A DNA stretch of 9,675 bases, taken from an uncultured Bacteroidota bacterium (GTDB taxonomy: Bacteria > Bacteroidota > Bacteroidia > 2-12-FULL-35-15). Both the position numbers and the translations under genes were made by a program. A model generated the notes under the pieces. The model was not told the origin of the DNA. It was given only the letters and a program-made list of their open reading frames with translations, and ran no database searches. The stretch lies in assembly GCA_903881065.1 (NCBI GenBank), contig CAIRRW010000102.1, positions 1-9,675 on the forward strand, given 5' to 3'. Below, piece by piece: positions 1 through 7,853 of this stretch (positions within the stretch are counted from its first letter, which is position 1; every line of letters starts with the position of its first letter).

Positions 1-117
1 GTGAAAACGCCATACAATTCTAAGTTAATTAATCAGTTAAAGGAGGTTACCCTTGATAAATTGGATGCAGACGGTAGCGTTTTAATTACTATTCTTACCA
101 AAGAAATAGTTGAGTAG
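1..117 (+). CDS. 3' end of an unidentified gene (partial, runs off the left edge)
   Basis: An open frame enters from the left edge and ends at TAG 115-117, giving 38 residues that finish ...SVLITILTKEIVE. The tail reads like the end of a folded protein: a charged stretch (LKEVTLDKLDADG) followed by a hydrophobic beta-like strand. Nothing in it identifies a family. The GTG at position 1 is in frame, but there is no reason to treat it as the start, and the gene most likely begins outside the window. It points the same way as guaB, with 128 nt between them; a weak hairpin and a promoter-like element in that gap suggest separate transcription. The call rests only on an uninterrupted frame, plausible composition and position, so chance openness over 38 codons cannot be excluded. 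Confidence 0.5.
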   Translation: MKTPYNSKLINQLKEVTLDKLDADGSVLITILTKEIVE

Positions 118-128
118 ATTACCTCCTC

Positions 129-190
129 AGGGAAAAGGAGTATTTAAGTATACTTATCTTCATCTCTCTTGCTTTTCCCTCTTATCTTTT
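129..190 (+). terminator. Weak terminator-like hairpin after the left-edge gene
   Basis: A perfect 9-bp inverted repeat, AGGGAAAAG (129-137) and CTTTTCCCT (172-180), is followed by a pyrimidine/T-rich tract (181-192). The loop is long (34 nt) and itself contains the palindrome AAGTATACTT (146-155). The position just after the stop at 117 fits a terminator for the partial gene, but the long loop and interrupted T tract make it weak. Confidence 0.3.
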
Positions 191-202
191 CTTAAAAAAA
201 CA

Positions 203-210
203 TATCTTTG
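203..210 (+). promoter_or_regulatory. Bacteroidota-type -7 promoter element for guaB
   Basis: TATCTTTG matches the TAnnTTTG -7 consensus of the Bacteroidota primary sigma factor at all six defined positions. It lies 35 nt before the guaB ATG, so transcription would start near 215-218 with a short leader. No clear TTTG/TTG -33 element is present at the expected spacing of about 19-21 bp. The leader lacks a Shine-Dalgarno sequence and is A/T-rich up to the ATG, which is normal for this phylum. Confidence 0.6.
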
Positions 211-245
211 CACGAATTTTATTTCTTAATTCAAATCCTCTCATA

Positions 246-1715
246 ATGTCATTAGATTCAAGTAAGTTTGTAGGTGAAGGTTTAACCTACGATGATGTAC
301 TATTAGTACCAGCGTATTCAGAAGTCTTGCCGCGCGAAGTGGATATTTCTTCTTATTTCACTAAAAAAATCAAATTAAATACTCCTGTGGTTTCTGCTGC
401 TATGGATACCGTTACAGAGTACCAATTGGCTGTGGCTATTGCTCAAGAAGGAGGAATTGGTGTGTTACATAAAAACATGACAATAGCAGAACAGGCCGAA
501 CATGTACGAAAAGTAAAGCGTTCGGAGAGCGGGATGATTATGGAGCCAGTTATTTTGCCGGAAACAGCATTGGTTAAGGATGCCGTTGATTTGATAAATG
601 AATTCAGAATAGGAGGTATACCTATCGTTAATGCAGATAAACAGTTATTAGGTATTGTTACAAATAGGGATTTGCGTTTCGAGAAAAATTTGAAACGTCC
701 TATTAAAGAGGTGATGACGAGCAAAAATTTGATTGTAGCCAAGGAAGGGACTGACTTAAAGAAAGCTGAACAGATTCTTCAGAATTATAAAATAGAGAAA
801 CTGCCCGTGGTTGATAAGAAAAACAAGCTTGTAGGATTAATCACGTACAGAGATATAATAAAAGTAAAAGTACATCCAAATGCCAATAAAGATAGTCTAG
901 GGCGATTGAGAGTAGCTGCAGCAGTTGGAGTTACTGCTGATATGATAGAGAGAATAGATGCGCTCGTAAAAGCCGGTGTTGATGCTGTAATCATTGATAC
1001 TGCACATGGACACTCAAAAGGAGTAATCGATGCTTTGAAGAAGACTAAAAAAGCTTATCCTAAATTGGAAGTGGTAGTAGGAAATGTGGCTACTGCCGAA
1101 GCGGCCTTAGCATTGGTTAAAGCTGGTGCTGATGCTGTAAAGGTAGGAATAGGTCCTGGATCGATATGCACTACACGTGTTATTGCCGGTGTTGGAGTGC
1201 CACAATTTACAGCTGTTGTCGAAGTAGCAAAGGCATTAAAAGGAACAGGTGTGCCCATGATTGCGGATGGCGGAATACGTTTTACAGGTGATATTGTTAA
1301 GGCTCTAGCTGCCGGTGCGAATTCTGTAATGATGGGGTCTATGTTTGCAGGTGTAGAAGAATCTCCGGGTGAAATTATTATATTCGAAGGACGTAAATTT
1401 AAATCCTATAGAGGTATGGGATCCATTGAAGCTATGCAAAAAGGCAGTAAAGACCGTTATTTCCAAGATGCAGAAGATGATATTAAAAAATTGGTTCCCG
1501 AGGGGATTTCAGGGCGAGTACCTGTTAAAGGTAGCGTTACAGAGGTTGTTTATCAGTTTATTGGCGGTTTACGTGCAGGAATGGGATATTGTGGAGCAAA
1601 AAATATTGAAACTCTTCAGAAAGCTAAATTTATACGTATTACCAATTCCGGAATTAGAGAAAGCCATCCACATGGAGTATCAATTACTCGCGAAGCTCCA
1701 AATTACAGTAGGTAA
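246..1715 (+). CDS. guaB: IMP dehydrogenase
   Basis: Catalyses NAD+-dependent oxidation of IMP to XMP, the committed step of guanine nucleotide synthesis, as a soluble tetramer in the cytoplasm. The 489-residue length is normal for bacterial GuaB. The N-terminus has the typical GLTYDDVLLVPAYSEVLP. Two CBS domains (about residues 98-208) interrupt the TIM barrel and in this family sense purine nucleotides. The catalytic loop GPGSICTTR places the nucleophile at Cys308. Phosphate- and IMP-binding segments ADGGIRFTGD and YRGMGS (388-393) follow. DRYF supplies the likely flap Arg-Tyr pair (R404-Y405), and the C-terminus SHPHGVSITREAPNYSR is characteristic. The ATG at 246 fits the family's N-terminus and lies 35 nt after a good -7 element. 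The gene is complete with no missing motif, converges on the DUF349 gene, and is probably monocistronic. guaA is not in the window. Confidence 0.98.
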   Translation: MSLDSSKFVGEGLTYDDVLLVPAYSEVLPREVDISSYFTKKIKLNTPVVSAAMDTVTEYQLAVAIAQEGGIGVLHKNMTIAEQAEHVRKVKRSESGMIMEPVILPETALVKDAVDLINEFRIGGIPIVNADKQLLGIVTNRDLRFEKNLKRPIKEVMTSKNLIVAKEGTDLKKAEQILQNYKIEKLPVVDKKNKLVGLITYRDIIKVKVHPNANKDSLGRLRVAAAVGVTADMIERIDALVKAGVDAVIIDTAHGHSKGVIDALKKTKKAYPKLEVVVGNVATAEAALALVKAGADAVKVGIGPGSICTTRVIAGVGVPQFTAVVEVAKALKGTGVPMIADGGIRFTGDIVKALAAGANSVMMGSMFAGVEESPGEIIIFEGRKFKSYRGMGSIEAMQKGSKDRYFQDAEDDIKKLVPEGISGRVPVKGSVTEVVYQFIGGLRAGMGYCGAKNIETLQKAKFIRITNSGIRESHPHGVSITREAPNYSR

Positions 1716-1748
1716 ATCAAGAATGGTAATCTATCGTTTGGAATTATA

Positions 1749-1781
1749 ATAATAAATTTAAACTTTATTTAAACTTATTAT
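1749..1781. terminator. AT-rich inverted repeat between convergent genes, possible bidirectional terminator
   Basis: Two 14-nt arms (1749-1762 and 1768-1781) pair with a single mismatch (A1756 against C1774) around a 5-nt loop, CTTTA. In a minus-strand transcript the mismatch becomes a G-U wobble. The repeat sits between the guaB stop (1715) and directly against the DUF349 stop (1782-1784). The stem is almost entirely A-T, so it is thermodynamically weak, but its position between converging genes and its dyad symmetry fit a shared transcript end. Confidence 0.45.
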
Positions 1782-3638
1782 CTATTGGGCACTTTTTATC
1801 TCCTTTAATTTCTCCTTCAATTTTGCAATCTCTTCTTTCGAGTCCTGAATTTTCTTCTCATACTCTTGTTTGATAAGATTTGGACCTTTTGATTTCGCGA
1901 AAAATTCAATATTGTTTTCCAATTGCATAACTTCTTCCTTAAGTTTCGTCATCTTTGTTGCAATATGCCTTTCATCTGCCACAGTATACGTTTTAGCTAC
2001 TGAACTGCCATTTGAGGAGGTTGTGTAGTCAGCATTTTTAAAATCAGGGCGAATATGTAAAGCATCAAAATGAACTTTTATTGCTGTGCGGAATTGGTCC
2101 CATAATTTATCTTTCTTTTTTAGTGGAACCATTCCTGTTTCGCTCCATTCGCGCTGGAAGTTTTTAAGGAAGTCTAAACTTTCTAAAGCATTTTCTTTAT
2201 TAATTTGAAACTTTTCAATACGTGAAATCAAATCAAGCTTCTTATTGTAATTCTGTTCGTGCTCATAATCAAGACTATTAAAATGAGCTTTTTTGCGATT
2301 AAAAAATACATCACAAGCAGCTTTAAAACGAATCCATATTTTATTATTCTTTTCATTCGAACCAACATGTCCGTATTTTTTCCATTCCTGTTGAAGCCGT
2401 ATCAACTCTTCTGTTGTAGCTTTCCATTCCGAATTTCCCTGTAATCCTTCTGCCTGAATGCAAATTTCTGTTTTCGCCTGTAAGTTGGCAGCAAACTCCT
2501 GCTTTCTTTTTTTATAAAATTCGTCTTTCTGTTTGAAAAAATTATCGGTTATCGCTCTGAACCTTCTCCATACTTCTTCATTTTTTACTTTATCAGCAGG
2601 TCCAATAGTTCGCCAGATAGTTTGTAATTCCAGGATGTTCTTTTGCCCTTCCTGCCATTGCTGATGTTGTTCGTAAGGTGCATTTGCGATAACTTCAGCC
2701 TGTTCACACAGTTTAGATTTTGCTTCAAAGTTTACAACATGCTTTTTCTGAAGTTCTGATAGATATTGCTTTTTATTTTCATAAATTTTATCAATTGCTG
2801 TTTTAAATCTTGCCCATAATTCATTACTCTGTTCACGGGCAATAAAACCAATTTCTTTCCATTTATTTTGTAAAGACTGAGCTTCATTTATTGCTTTGTT
2901 CAATGATGATTCCAAAAGAAGCTCTTCTGCTTTCTCACATAAATGAAGTTTCATTTCTATGTTTTTCTTTTGGTCGAGAACCTGCAATTCACGATTTATT
3001 TTAATAAAGTCGTAAAACCTATCAATATAAAGCTTGTAATTATTCCATAACTCGGTGACATTACCAGAAGGTACAGCTCCTATGTTTCTCCATTGTGCCT
3101 GTAAGTCGTGAAATTCATTAAAAGCCTTCGACATATTTTCTTCATTCTGAATGATGTTTTTCATCTTCGAAAGAATTTCCTTCTTTGCTTTTAAATTTTC
3201 TTCACGCAGTTTTTCCTGGCCTATAATAAAGTCAGCTTTCAGTTTGCTGTATTTAGAATATGCTTTACGGAAACGCTCTTCCACAGCATCAGGAAAATAT
3301 TCAAATTCATCTGCATTATTCCCTTCTTCCAGAAACTTAGAAAGTGCAGTAGCTTTTTCCTGCGTTATAATTTGATTAAAAGCTTCCCTTGCAGCAGCCA
3401 CTTTATTTCTAATTGCAACCAAATCATTTTCGTTGCAAAGTTCTTCCATTCGTCTTGCTAAATCCTTTTTTGAATAACCATTGAAGTTCTCTAAAGGTTC
3501 CGATTCAAGTTCTTCAATATGCTCTTCAATCAAAGGAATTGCATCATGTTCAGTAACAGGCTCTGTCAAATTTATCACTTGCTCATTCGCCACAATATTC
3601 TCCTCAGGCAATGCTGATAATTCATCTAAATTTTCCAT
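1782..3638 (-). CDS. DUF349 repeat protein
   Basis: A 618-residue cytoplasmic protein with no signal peptide or membrane segment. After an acidic, low-complexity N-terminus (about 1-55, rich in Glu/Leu) it carries tandem DUF349-type helical repeats with the pattern LQ..W..IG......LW.RF..A.D.F. The repeat tryptophans are W183, W260, W342, W419 and W498, spaced 77, 82, 77 and 79 residues apart. A more degenerate copy near 100-140 (FPDAVEERFRKAY) may be a sixth. A Ser/Thr/Asn linker (about 530-550) leads to a C-terminal Lys/Glu coiled coil (about 555-618). The biochemical role of DUF349 is not established; long multi-copy forms are common in Bacteroidota. It starts 48 nt after the RMDN-like gene on the same strand, so co-transcription is possible, though a -7-like element lies in the gap. 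Family assignment is confident; function is unknown. Confidence 0.9.
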   Translation of the reverse strand: MENLDELSALPEENIVANEQVINLTEPVTEHDAIPLIEEHIEELESEPLENFNGYSKKDLARRMEELCNENDLVAIRNKVAAAREAFNQIITQEKATALSKFLEEGNNADEFEYFPDAVEERFRKAYSKYSKLKADFIIGQEKLREENLKAKKEILSKMKNIIQNEENMSKAFNEFHDLQAQWRNIGAVPSGNVTELWNNYKLYIDRFYDFIKINRELQVLDQKKNIEMKLHLCEKAEELLLESSLNKAINEAQSLQNKWKEIGFIAREQSNELWARFKTAIDKIYENKKQYLSELQKKHVVNFEAKSKLCEQAEVIANAPYEQHQQWQEGQKNILELQTIWRTIGPADKVKNEEVWRRFRAITDNFFKQKDEFYKKRKQEFAANLQAKTEICIQAEGLQGNSEWKATTEELIRLQQEWKKYGHVGSNEKNNKIWIRFKAACDVFFNRKKAHFNSLDYEHEQNYNKKLDLISRIEKFQINKENALESLDFLKNFQREWSETGMVPLKKKDKLWDQFRTAIKVHFDALHIRPDFKNADYTTSSNGSSVAKTYTVADERHIATKMTKLKEEVMQLENNIEFFAKSKGPNLIKQEYEKKIQDSKEEIAKLKEKLKEIKSAQ

Positions 3639-3668
3639 TCTTCGTTTTAAAATTTGTTCTTTAGTATG

Positions 3669-3676
3669 TAAAGATA
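3669..3676 (-). promoter_or_regulatory. Possible -7 element ahead of the DUF349 gene
   Basis: Read on the minus strand this is TATCTTTA, one base off the TAnnTTTG consensus, about 30 nt before the DUF349 ATG within the 48-nt gap after the RMDN-like gene. No well-spaced -33 element is seen; the nearest TTTG (minus strand, 3702-3705) is about 25 nt upstream. It could give the DUF349 gene its own promoter inside a longer operon, but such near-matches are expected by chance in AT-rich DNA. Confidence 0.22.
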
Positions 3677-3686
3677 ATAAATGTTT

Positions 3687-4448
3687 TTATTTTAGTTTTT
3701 TCAAAAGTGCTTCGGTGTCATTTTTTGCTTTAATATCATCCTCACATGCAGGGGTGATTTTTAATGCACTTTGAGCCCATATCTTTGCTTCTACATCCTT
3801 TCCCATTTCGTGATACGTCTCTGCAAGTTCGTATTGGTGAAGCATAAACTTCGGTTCAAGACCAATAGCTGTTGTAAACGATTTTATAGCATCGTCATAC
3901 GAACCGCCTTCTGGCACACCGCCAAAGAATGAATTTATCATTACTTTTTCCAATGAGTTAAAACCTGCAATAGTGCGGTGCCAACGTCCAAGTATATGAT
4001 AAGCTCCCGCAATTTTTGGATTTAATGCAATTGTTCTGTCCAATTGGGATTTGATTAGTTTAGCATTAGCTATTTTAACTTTTGAACTTGCGTTTTCATT
4101 AATTCGACCTAATACTAAGGCATATACATAATGTGCATCTGCACTTGCCTCGTTTATTTTAATTGCTTTTAGAGCAAGATATTCAGCAGTTTTATAACTT
4201 TTCATTTTATCCGCTTCCGGCAAATAATAAAACGCAAACTTTGTAATACAATAACTTGTACCAGTTAAATAATTAACATTACTCGAATCTCCTTTCAACA
4301 GAGCCTGATAGAGTGGGAGGGCTTCTTTATAATTATAAGCAGTTTTAAATTTCAATGCCTTCGCATACTGATCTTCGCTTGTTTGAGCCATTCCTGTAAT
4401 TGCTATTAATAAGGCAACAGCCACTGATTTAATTGTTTTTGTTTTCAT
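3687..4448 (-). CDS. Secreted TPR protein resembling the RMDN (regulator of microtubule dynamics) family
   Basis: A 253-residue protein beginning with a Sec signal peptide (MKTKTIKSVAVALLIAITGMAQ; likely cleavage near residue 21), so probably periplasmic. The mature part is all-helical with TPR-like units at about 28-60, 85-118, 130-157 and 180-230. The second half matches, from memory, the animal RMDN/FAM82 signature in order: AYHILGRWHRTIAG (W156), a short EK-containing helix, FFGGVPEGGSYDDAIKSF, then LEPKF and a final TPR ending in a charged helix. In RMDN proteins this block is H.LGRW...VA....E......FG.PP..SYEEAL..F. No catalytic residues are evident; TPR folds usually bind partner proteins. 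The start ATG immediately precedes the signal peptide. It lies 40 nt after the M1 peptidase gene and 48 nt before the DUF349 gene, suggesting one transcript. TPR and signal peptide are clear; the RMDN assignment is by eye; the function is unknown. Confidence 0.85.
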   Translation of the reverse strand: MKTKTIKSVAVALLIAITGMAQTSEDQYAKALKFKTAYNYKEALPLYQALLKGDSSNVNYLTGTSYCITKFAFYYLPEADKMKSYKTAEYLALKAIKINEASADAHYVYALVLGRINENASSKVKIANAKLIKSQLDRTIALNPKIAGAYHILGRWHRTIAGFNSLEKVMINSFFGGVPEGGSYDDAIKSFTTAIGLEPKFMLHQYELAETYHEMGKDVEAKIWAQSALKITPACEDDIKAKNDTEALLKKLK

Positions 4449-4488
4449 AATAATGTTGTTTGTTTTAATAAAATTAAATTAATACTAT

Positions 4489-7400
4489 TTAAAATGCTCT
4501 GCTAACACCAACTACAAAACGATATTGGAAATAATCTTTATCAAGGTAAGGTATTCTGTTTAAGAAAAATGGCATGTCGAATCGAATGGTTAATGGATTA
4601 ACAGTTTGAAGAAATGCAAATTTCTTTATTGTCAATGTTGCACCTACTCCTGCATCAACCTTAACATCCGTCATTCTTAAAACCTTATCTTCAGGAGAAA
4701 CAGAATAATTTATTGTTCCTGCATCACCAAATAAATATGTTGTTAATTTAAAAGACCTAGTCAGCCAGTTCTGTTTTTTAATTTTAATTATTCCATCAAA
4801 CTCAAGTTCAGCATTTACTGCTGCTCCTGTTTGTCCTTTATAGGTGTTTACTTTTGTTCCATCTGTCAGTAATTGCGGTGCCAAATATCCGGAATATCCT
4901 CTCAAATTAAGTCCGCCGCCATAATTAAAGTAATTGGTTGTTGCGCCATACTCCGCCCATTTAGGATCGAAGAACCCTTGTGAACGAGTATATTTATTCT
5001 CCATCATATCTTCCGGATTTCCGCCTGCAAGGAATAAAGATGATTCACTTGCCCAGTTTGTACCTGTTCCATATTGTGCATAAACACGAGTGTTTAACTT
5101 TAATCTCCATAAATTAGTACGATTAATTACAGTTAAATTTATTGTTTGATAATCATAATCACTCCTAAGTGCAGACGAACGCATTCCTAAATTAATATTT
5201 CCTGTCCCTGTTCGATACGAGTAATTGTGCTCAAAGCCAATGTTCATTGTGTTATTGTATTTTTTAGTAGTCCATTCGTCAGGAAGTAATAAATAAGGCA
5301 AATCATTGTTGTTTTGGCGATACATTGATTTGAAAAACATATACACTTTATTCTTTCCTGATAAATCTTTCCTGTCAAAACCTGCAGTGTATCCCTGAAG
5401 TCCATCAAGATTTTTTGCTGATAAATATATCGAAGATCCTTTCATAAAGTGATCCGTAGCGGTTCGATAATTAATTTTGAAACTGGCAGGATTGTTTGAA
5501 TTTCTGTAATGGTTTTCAGTAAGAGTATCGAGGTAATTTTTACCGAAACCTGAATTAAACCAAAACGTAGCATCAAAAACATGTTTGTAATTCATGTAGT
5601 TTCCATTCAGATTAAGTCCTACTTTAACTCCATCATAACCATTATACCAGAAATCAGGACGTAGATTCAAATTGTATTTAGTCCAATCAGAAGGATTATA
5701 AATCTTAGAATCAAAGCGAAACTTTACCGGCATTTTTTTACTGTTATTAAGCATATTTGCATCTGCCAATCTGTTGCTTGGGTCAATAACCACGTTATCT
5801 ATTCCTTGTGGAATAGTAACAGTAGCAGTATAAGTAGGCTTCACCTTATCCCATCCAATCCATCTTGGGAGAACAACAGCATCTGTCTTTTTCACAAACC
5901 AATTGTTTGGAATATGATAATAATGTGCGCTGTCATTCTTATCAATCACAGAAAAATCAATAGGCATTTGCATTCCTTTTCTTTTAAAAGTAATTTCATA
6001 ATCATCTTTGCCCTTGCCTTTCTTAACTCTTTCTACAGCATAATCAATAGTCTTGGGTGTTTCCATCCATTCATCAAAAAACCAGTTTAAATCAACATGT
6101 GTAAATTGAATTATTGAATTTCGGAAATCTTCAATGTAAGGATGTGCGAATTTCCATTGATTAAAATAATGGCTCATCGCTGATAAAAACAATGAATCTC
6201 CTAAAGTATATTGCAGGTTATAAAGCATGGTAGCCGTCTTGGTATAAACCTGCCTGTATCCTCCTCCTTTGGCTACAGCACCATTATACATATCCGAATG
6301 CACACACATATACGCATCTATATCTCGGCAGGCATCATTCATATAACCTGCGTATACCCGAGAGTTACGCACCATTTCAGGGTCTGTAAAATAATTTACG
6401 TACTTATTTTTGGGAGGATATTTTATTATTGCATCACCATCTATTCTTTCATAATCCCATGCGGTAAGAAACTGTGTAAAGCCTTCATCCAGTGCTGCGC
6501 GATACGTTTCATTACTGCCTATCATGCCAAAGAACCAGTTATGGCTAATTTCATGCGCAAGCAAAGCTCTGTAATCAGGGTCCATGCCGCCATCAAGGGT
6601 AAGCATCGGATATTCCATTCCATCCTGTGCATCAGCTACTGTCATTTTTGGATAACCATACAAACCCCAGCTTTCCGAATTTACTTTTATAACTTTTGCC
6701 GCATATTGTGCTGCATTCTGCCATCTTGCAGCATGAGGTTCTTCTGCCAATGCATAACATTTAATTCCATTCCATTCTGCTTCACCAATGCGATATGTTG
6801 GGTCGGCAGTTAAAGCAAAGTCATGTACATTCTCTGCATGAAACTTCCATGTTTTAGTAGTTCCATCAGCAGCAACTATAGTAGAAGGTTTTTCGCCCCA
6901 TGGTTTCTTAGCAAAGTTTTTAATATCTAGTTTCTCGCGTAGGTCGGCAGGCAGTACTTCATCTCTATTTATCAATGTTCCTGTAGCATCCAGTATATAA
7001 TTGTTAGGCAATGTAAATGCTGCATCATACGTTCCGAAGTCCCCATAAAATTCATGATCCATGTGCTGGTCGGTATCCCATCCTTGTTTACGGTCGTACA
7101 CTGAAATACGCGGGTACCAGTGTACTACATCATAATGTTTGCTGCCCCATGCATTAAACAGTTTCATGCGATTACGAATAGTTCCTCCATTGAAATAAGT
7201 TTTGAAATCAATTTTAAAACTCATGCTTTCGCCTGATTTCAGTGGAGTAGCCAATACTACCTTTAGTATTGTATTGTCCTGTTCCATTTTTAATTCCACA
7301 CCATTCGCAGTTATTTTGGATACATTACATCCCAATCCCTGCTCGGAATACTTACCGAACTTAACTTTCGTTTTATTGTGTTTATATAAATCGGCGAGGT

Positions 7401-7692
7401 ACGAACCCTTTGCTTCTGCATTGCTATATAAATGAAAATAAATAAACTTCAACTCATTCGGTGAATTATTAGTATAGGTAAGTTCCTCGGAGCCATCAAT
7501 AATATCCTTCTTATCATCCAAAGAAGCAGTTATTTTATAATACACATCCTGTTGCCAGTAACCTTCAAATGGTTTACGGTTTTTCCAATAATATATATTA
7601 CCAGCAGTAGGGTAATTATTTGCAGGAAATTGCGCAACTGCATTAAGTGCCAATATTGTGAACGAAAGAAGAAGTAGTTTTATTTTAAGCAT
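4489..7692 (-). CDS. Secreted M1-family metallopeptidase with a C-terminal Omp85-like beta-barrel
   Basis: A 1067-residue exported protein. The signal peptide is residues 1-20 (MLKIKLLLLSFTILALNAVA). The M1 part follows: a beta-rich N-terminal domain (about 40-250), GMEYP at 358-362 in place of the usual GAMEN (E360 would bind the substrate amino terminus), the zinc site HEISH (H380, E381, H384) with E403 exactly 19 residues after H384, and Y483 in VYTKTATML as the likely transition-state tyrosine. A beta-sandwich region follows (about 572-660). M1 enzymes normally end near 600-650 residues; here about 395 more (from about Y673) alternate in short amphipathic strands rich in Tyr/Asn. They contain LNLRGY (R931-Y933), like the (V/L)RG(F/Y) motif of Omp85 barrels, and end in a terminal Phe (VVGVSRAF). 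I infer an outer-membrane barrel anchoring an aminopeptidase. Peptidase assignment is firm; barrel type is inferred. It heads the block with the RMDN-like and DUF349 genes. Confidence 0.92.
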   Translation of the reverse strand: MLKIKLLLLSFTILALNAVAQFPANNYPTAGNIYYWKNRKPFEGYWQQDVYYKITASLDDKKDIIDGSEELTYTNNSPNELKFIYFHLYSNAEAKGSYLADLYKHNKTKVKFGKYSEQGLGCNVSKITANGVELKMEQDNTILKVVLATPLKSGESMSFKIDFKTYFNGGTIRNRMKLFNAWGSKHYDVVHWYPRISVYDRKQGWDTDQHMDHEFYGDFGTYDAAFTLPNNYILDATGTLINRDEVLPADLREKLDIKNFAKKPWGEKPSTIVAADGTTKTWKFHAENVHDFALTADPTYRIGEAEWNGIKCYALAEEPHAARWQNAAQYAAKVIKVNSESWGLYGYPKMTVADAQDGMEYPMLTLDGGMDPDYRALLAHEISHNWFFGMIGSNETYRAALDEGFTQFLTAWDYERIDGDAIIKYPPKNKYVNYFTDPEMVRNSRVYAGYMNDACRDIDAYMCVHSDMYNGAVAKGGGYRQVYTKTATMLYNLQYTLGDSLFLSAMSHYFNQWKFAHPYIEDFRNSIIQFTHVDLNWFFDEWMETPKTIDYAVERVKKGKGKDDYEITFKRKGMQMPIDFSVIDKNDSAHYYHIPNNWFVKKTDAVVLPRWIGWDKVKPTYTATVTIPQGIDNVVIDPSNRLADANMLNNSKKMPVKFRFDSKIYNPSDWTKYNLNLRPDFWYNGYDGVKVGLNLNGNYMNYKHVFDATFWFNSGFGKNYLDTLTENHYRNSNNPASFKINYRTATDHFMKGSSIYLSAKNLDGLQGYTAGFDRKDLSGKNKVYMFFKSMYRQNNNDLPYLLLPDEWTTKKYNNTMNIGFEHNYSYRTGTGNINLGMRSSALRSDYDYQTINLTVINRTNLWRLKLNTRVYAQYGTGTNWASESSLFLAGGNPEDMMENKYTRSQGFFDPKWAEYGATTNYFNYGGGLNLRGYSGYLAPQLLTDGTKVNTYKGQTGAAVNAELEFDGIIKIKKQNWLTRSFKLTTYLFGDAGTINYSVSPEDKVLRMTDVKVDAGVGATLTIKKFAFLQTVNPLTIRFDMPFFLNRIPYLDKDYFQYRFVVGVSRAF

Positions 7693-7715
7693 TTAATCTT
7701 TAAAAATATCAACGG

Positions 7716-7723
7716 TAAATATA
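7716..7723 (-). promoter_or_regulatory. Possible -7 element for the M1 peptidase gene
   Basis: Read on the minus strand this is TATATTTA, one mismatch from TAnnTTTG, 23 nt before the peptidase ATG at 7692. No -33 TTTG is seen at the usual spacing. The position is right for a promoter of the minus-strand block, but the match is weak in such AT-rich sequence. Confidence 0.25.
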
Positions 7724-7764
7724 GATGAATTTTGAATAGATAGAGGCCGAATATTGCTTTTAAA

Positions 7765-7800
7765 ATTGGTAAACAATAAATGGCTTGTTTTGTTACCAAT
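7765..7800. promoter_or_regulatory. Inverted repeat in the divergent intergenic region, candidate operator
   Basis: The 193-bp region 7693-7885 lies between divergent starts. Its most obvious structure is a perfect 8-bp inverted repeat, ATTGGTAA (7765-7772) and TTACCAAT (7793-7800), with 20 nt between the arms; ACAA (7773-7776) and TTGT (7785-7788) inside could extend the pairing. Equivalent half-sites sit 28 bp apart, longer than a typical two-turn dimer site. It could be a regulator site or a small hairpin; no regulator gene is nearby. Confidence 0.25.
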
Positions 7801-7845
7801 GAAAAAGATTACTACTTGTATGTATTATTATATTCTAAAAAAAAG

Positions 7846-7853
7846 TAATTTAG
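7846..7853 (+). promoter_or_regulatory. Possible -7 element for the halogenase-like gene
   Basis: TAATTTAG differs from TAnnTTTG at one defined position and lies 32 nt before the ATG at 7886, similar to the guaB arrangement. No -33 element is recognisable at the right distance. It is the best candidate in the interval, but weak. Confidence 0.25.

Noticed and set aside
39..47. AAAGGAGGT, a perfect Shine-Dalgarno-like sequence
   Set aside because: It lies inside the open frame that ends at 117. The ATG at 65 after it gives only six codons and no downstream gene uses it. Gene starts in this window show no Shine-Dalgarno use, so the match is probably chance. The 7-bp complement ACCTCCT at 121-127 is also more likely chance than an anti-SD switch.
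1369..1749. 126-codon + strand frame overlapping the end of guaB
   Set aside because: It lies almost wholly inside guaB in another frame. guaB is unmistakable, and the overlapping peptide has no domain-like pattern.
3639..3686. Terminator between the RMDN-like and DUF349 genes
   Set aside because: No stem of useful length with a following T run on the minus strand was found in this 48-nt gap; read-through seems more likely.
6211..6813. 200-codon + strand frame opposite the peptidase gene
   Set aside because: It is antisense to the conserved catalytic part of the M1 gene. The peptide is Ile/Cys/His-rich, as expected from an antisense shadow, and has no recognisable domain.
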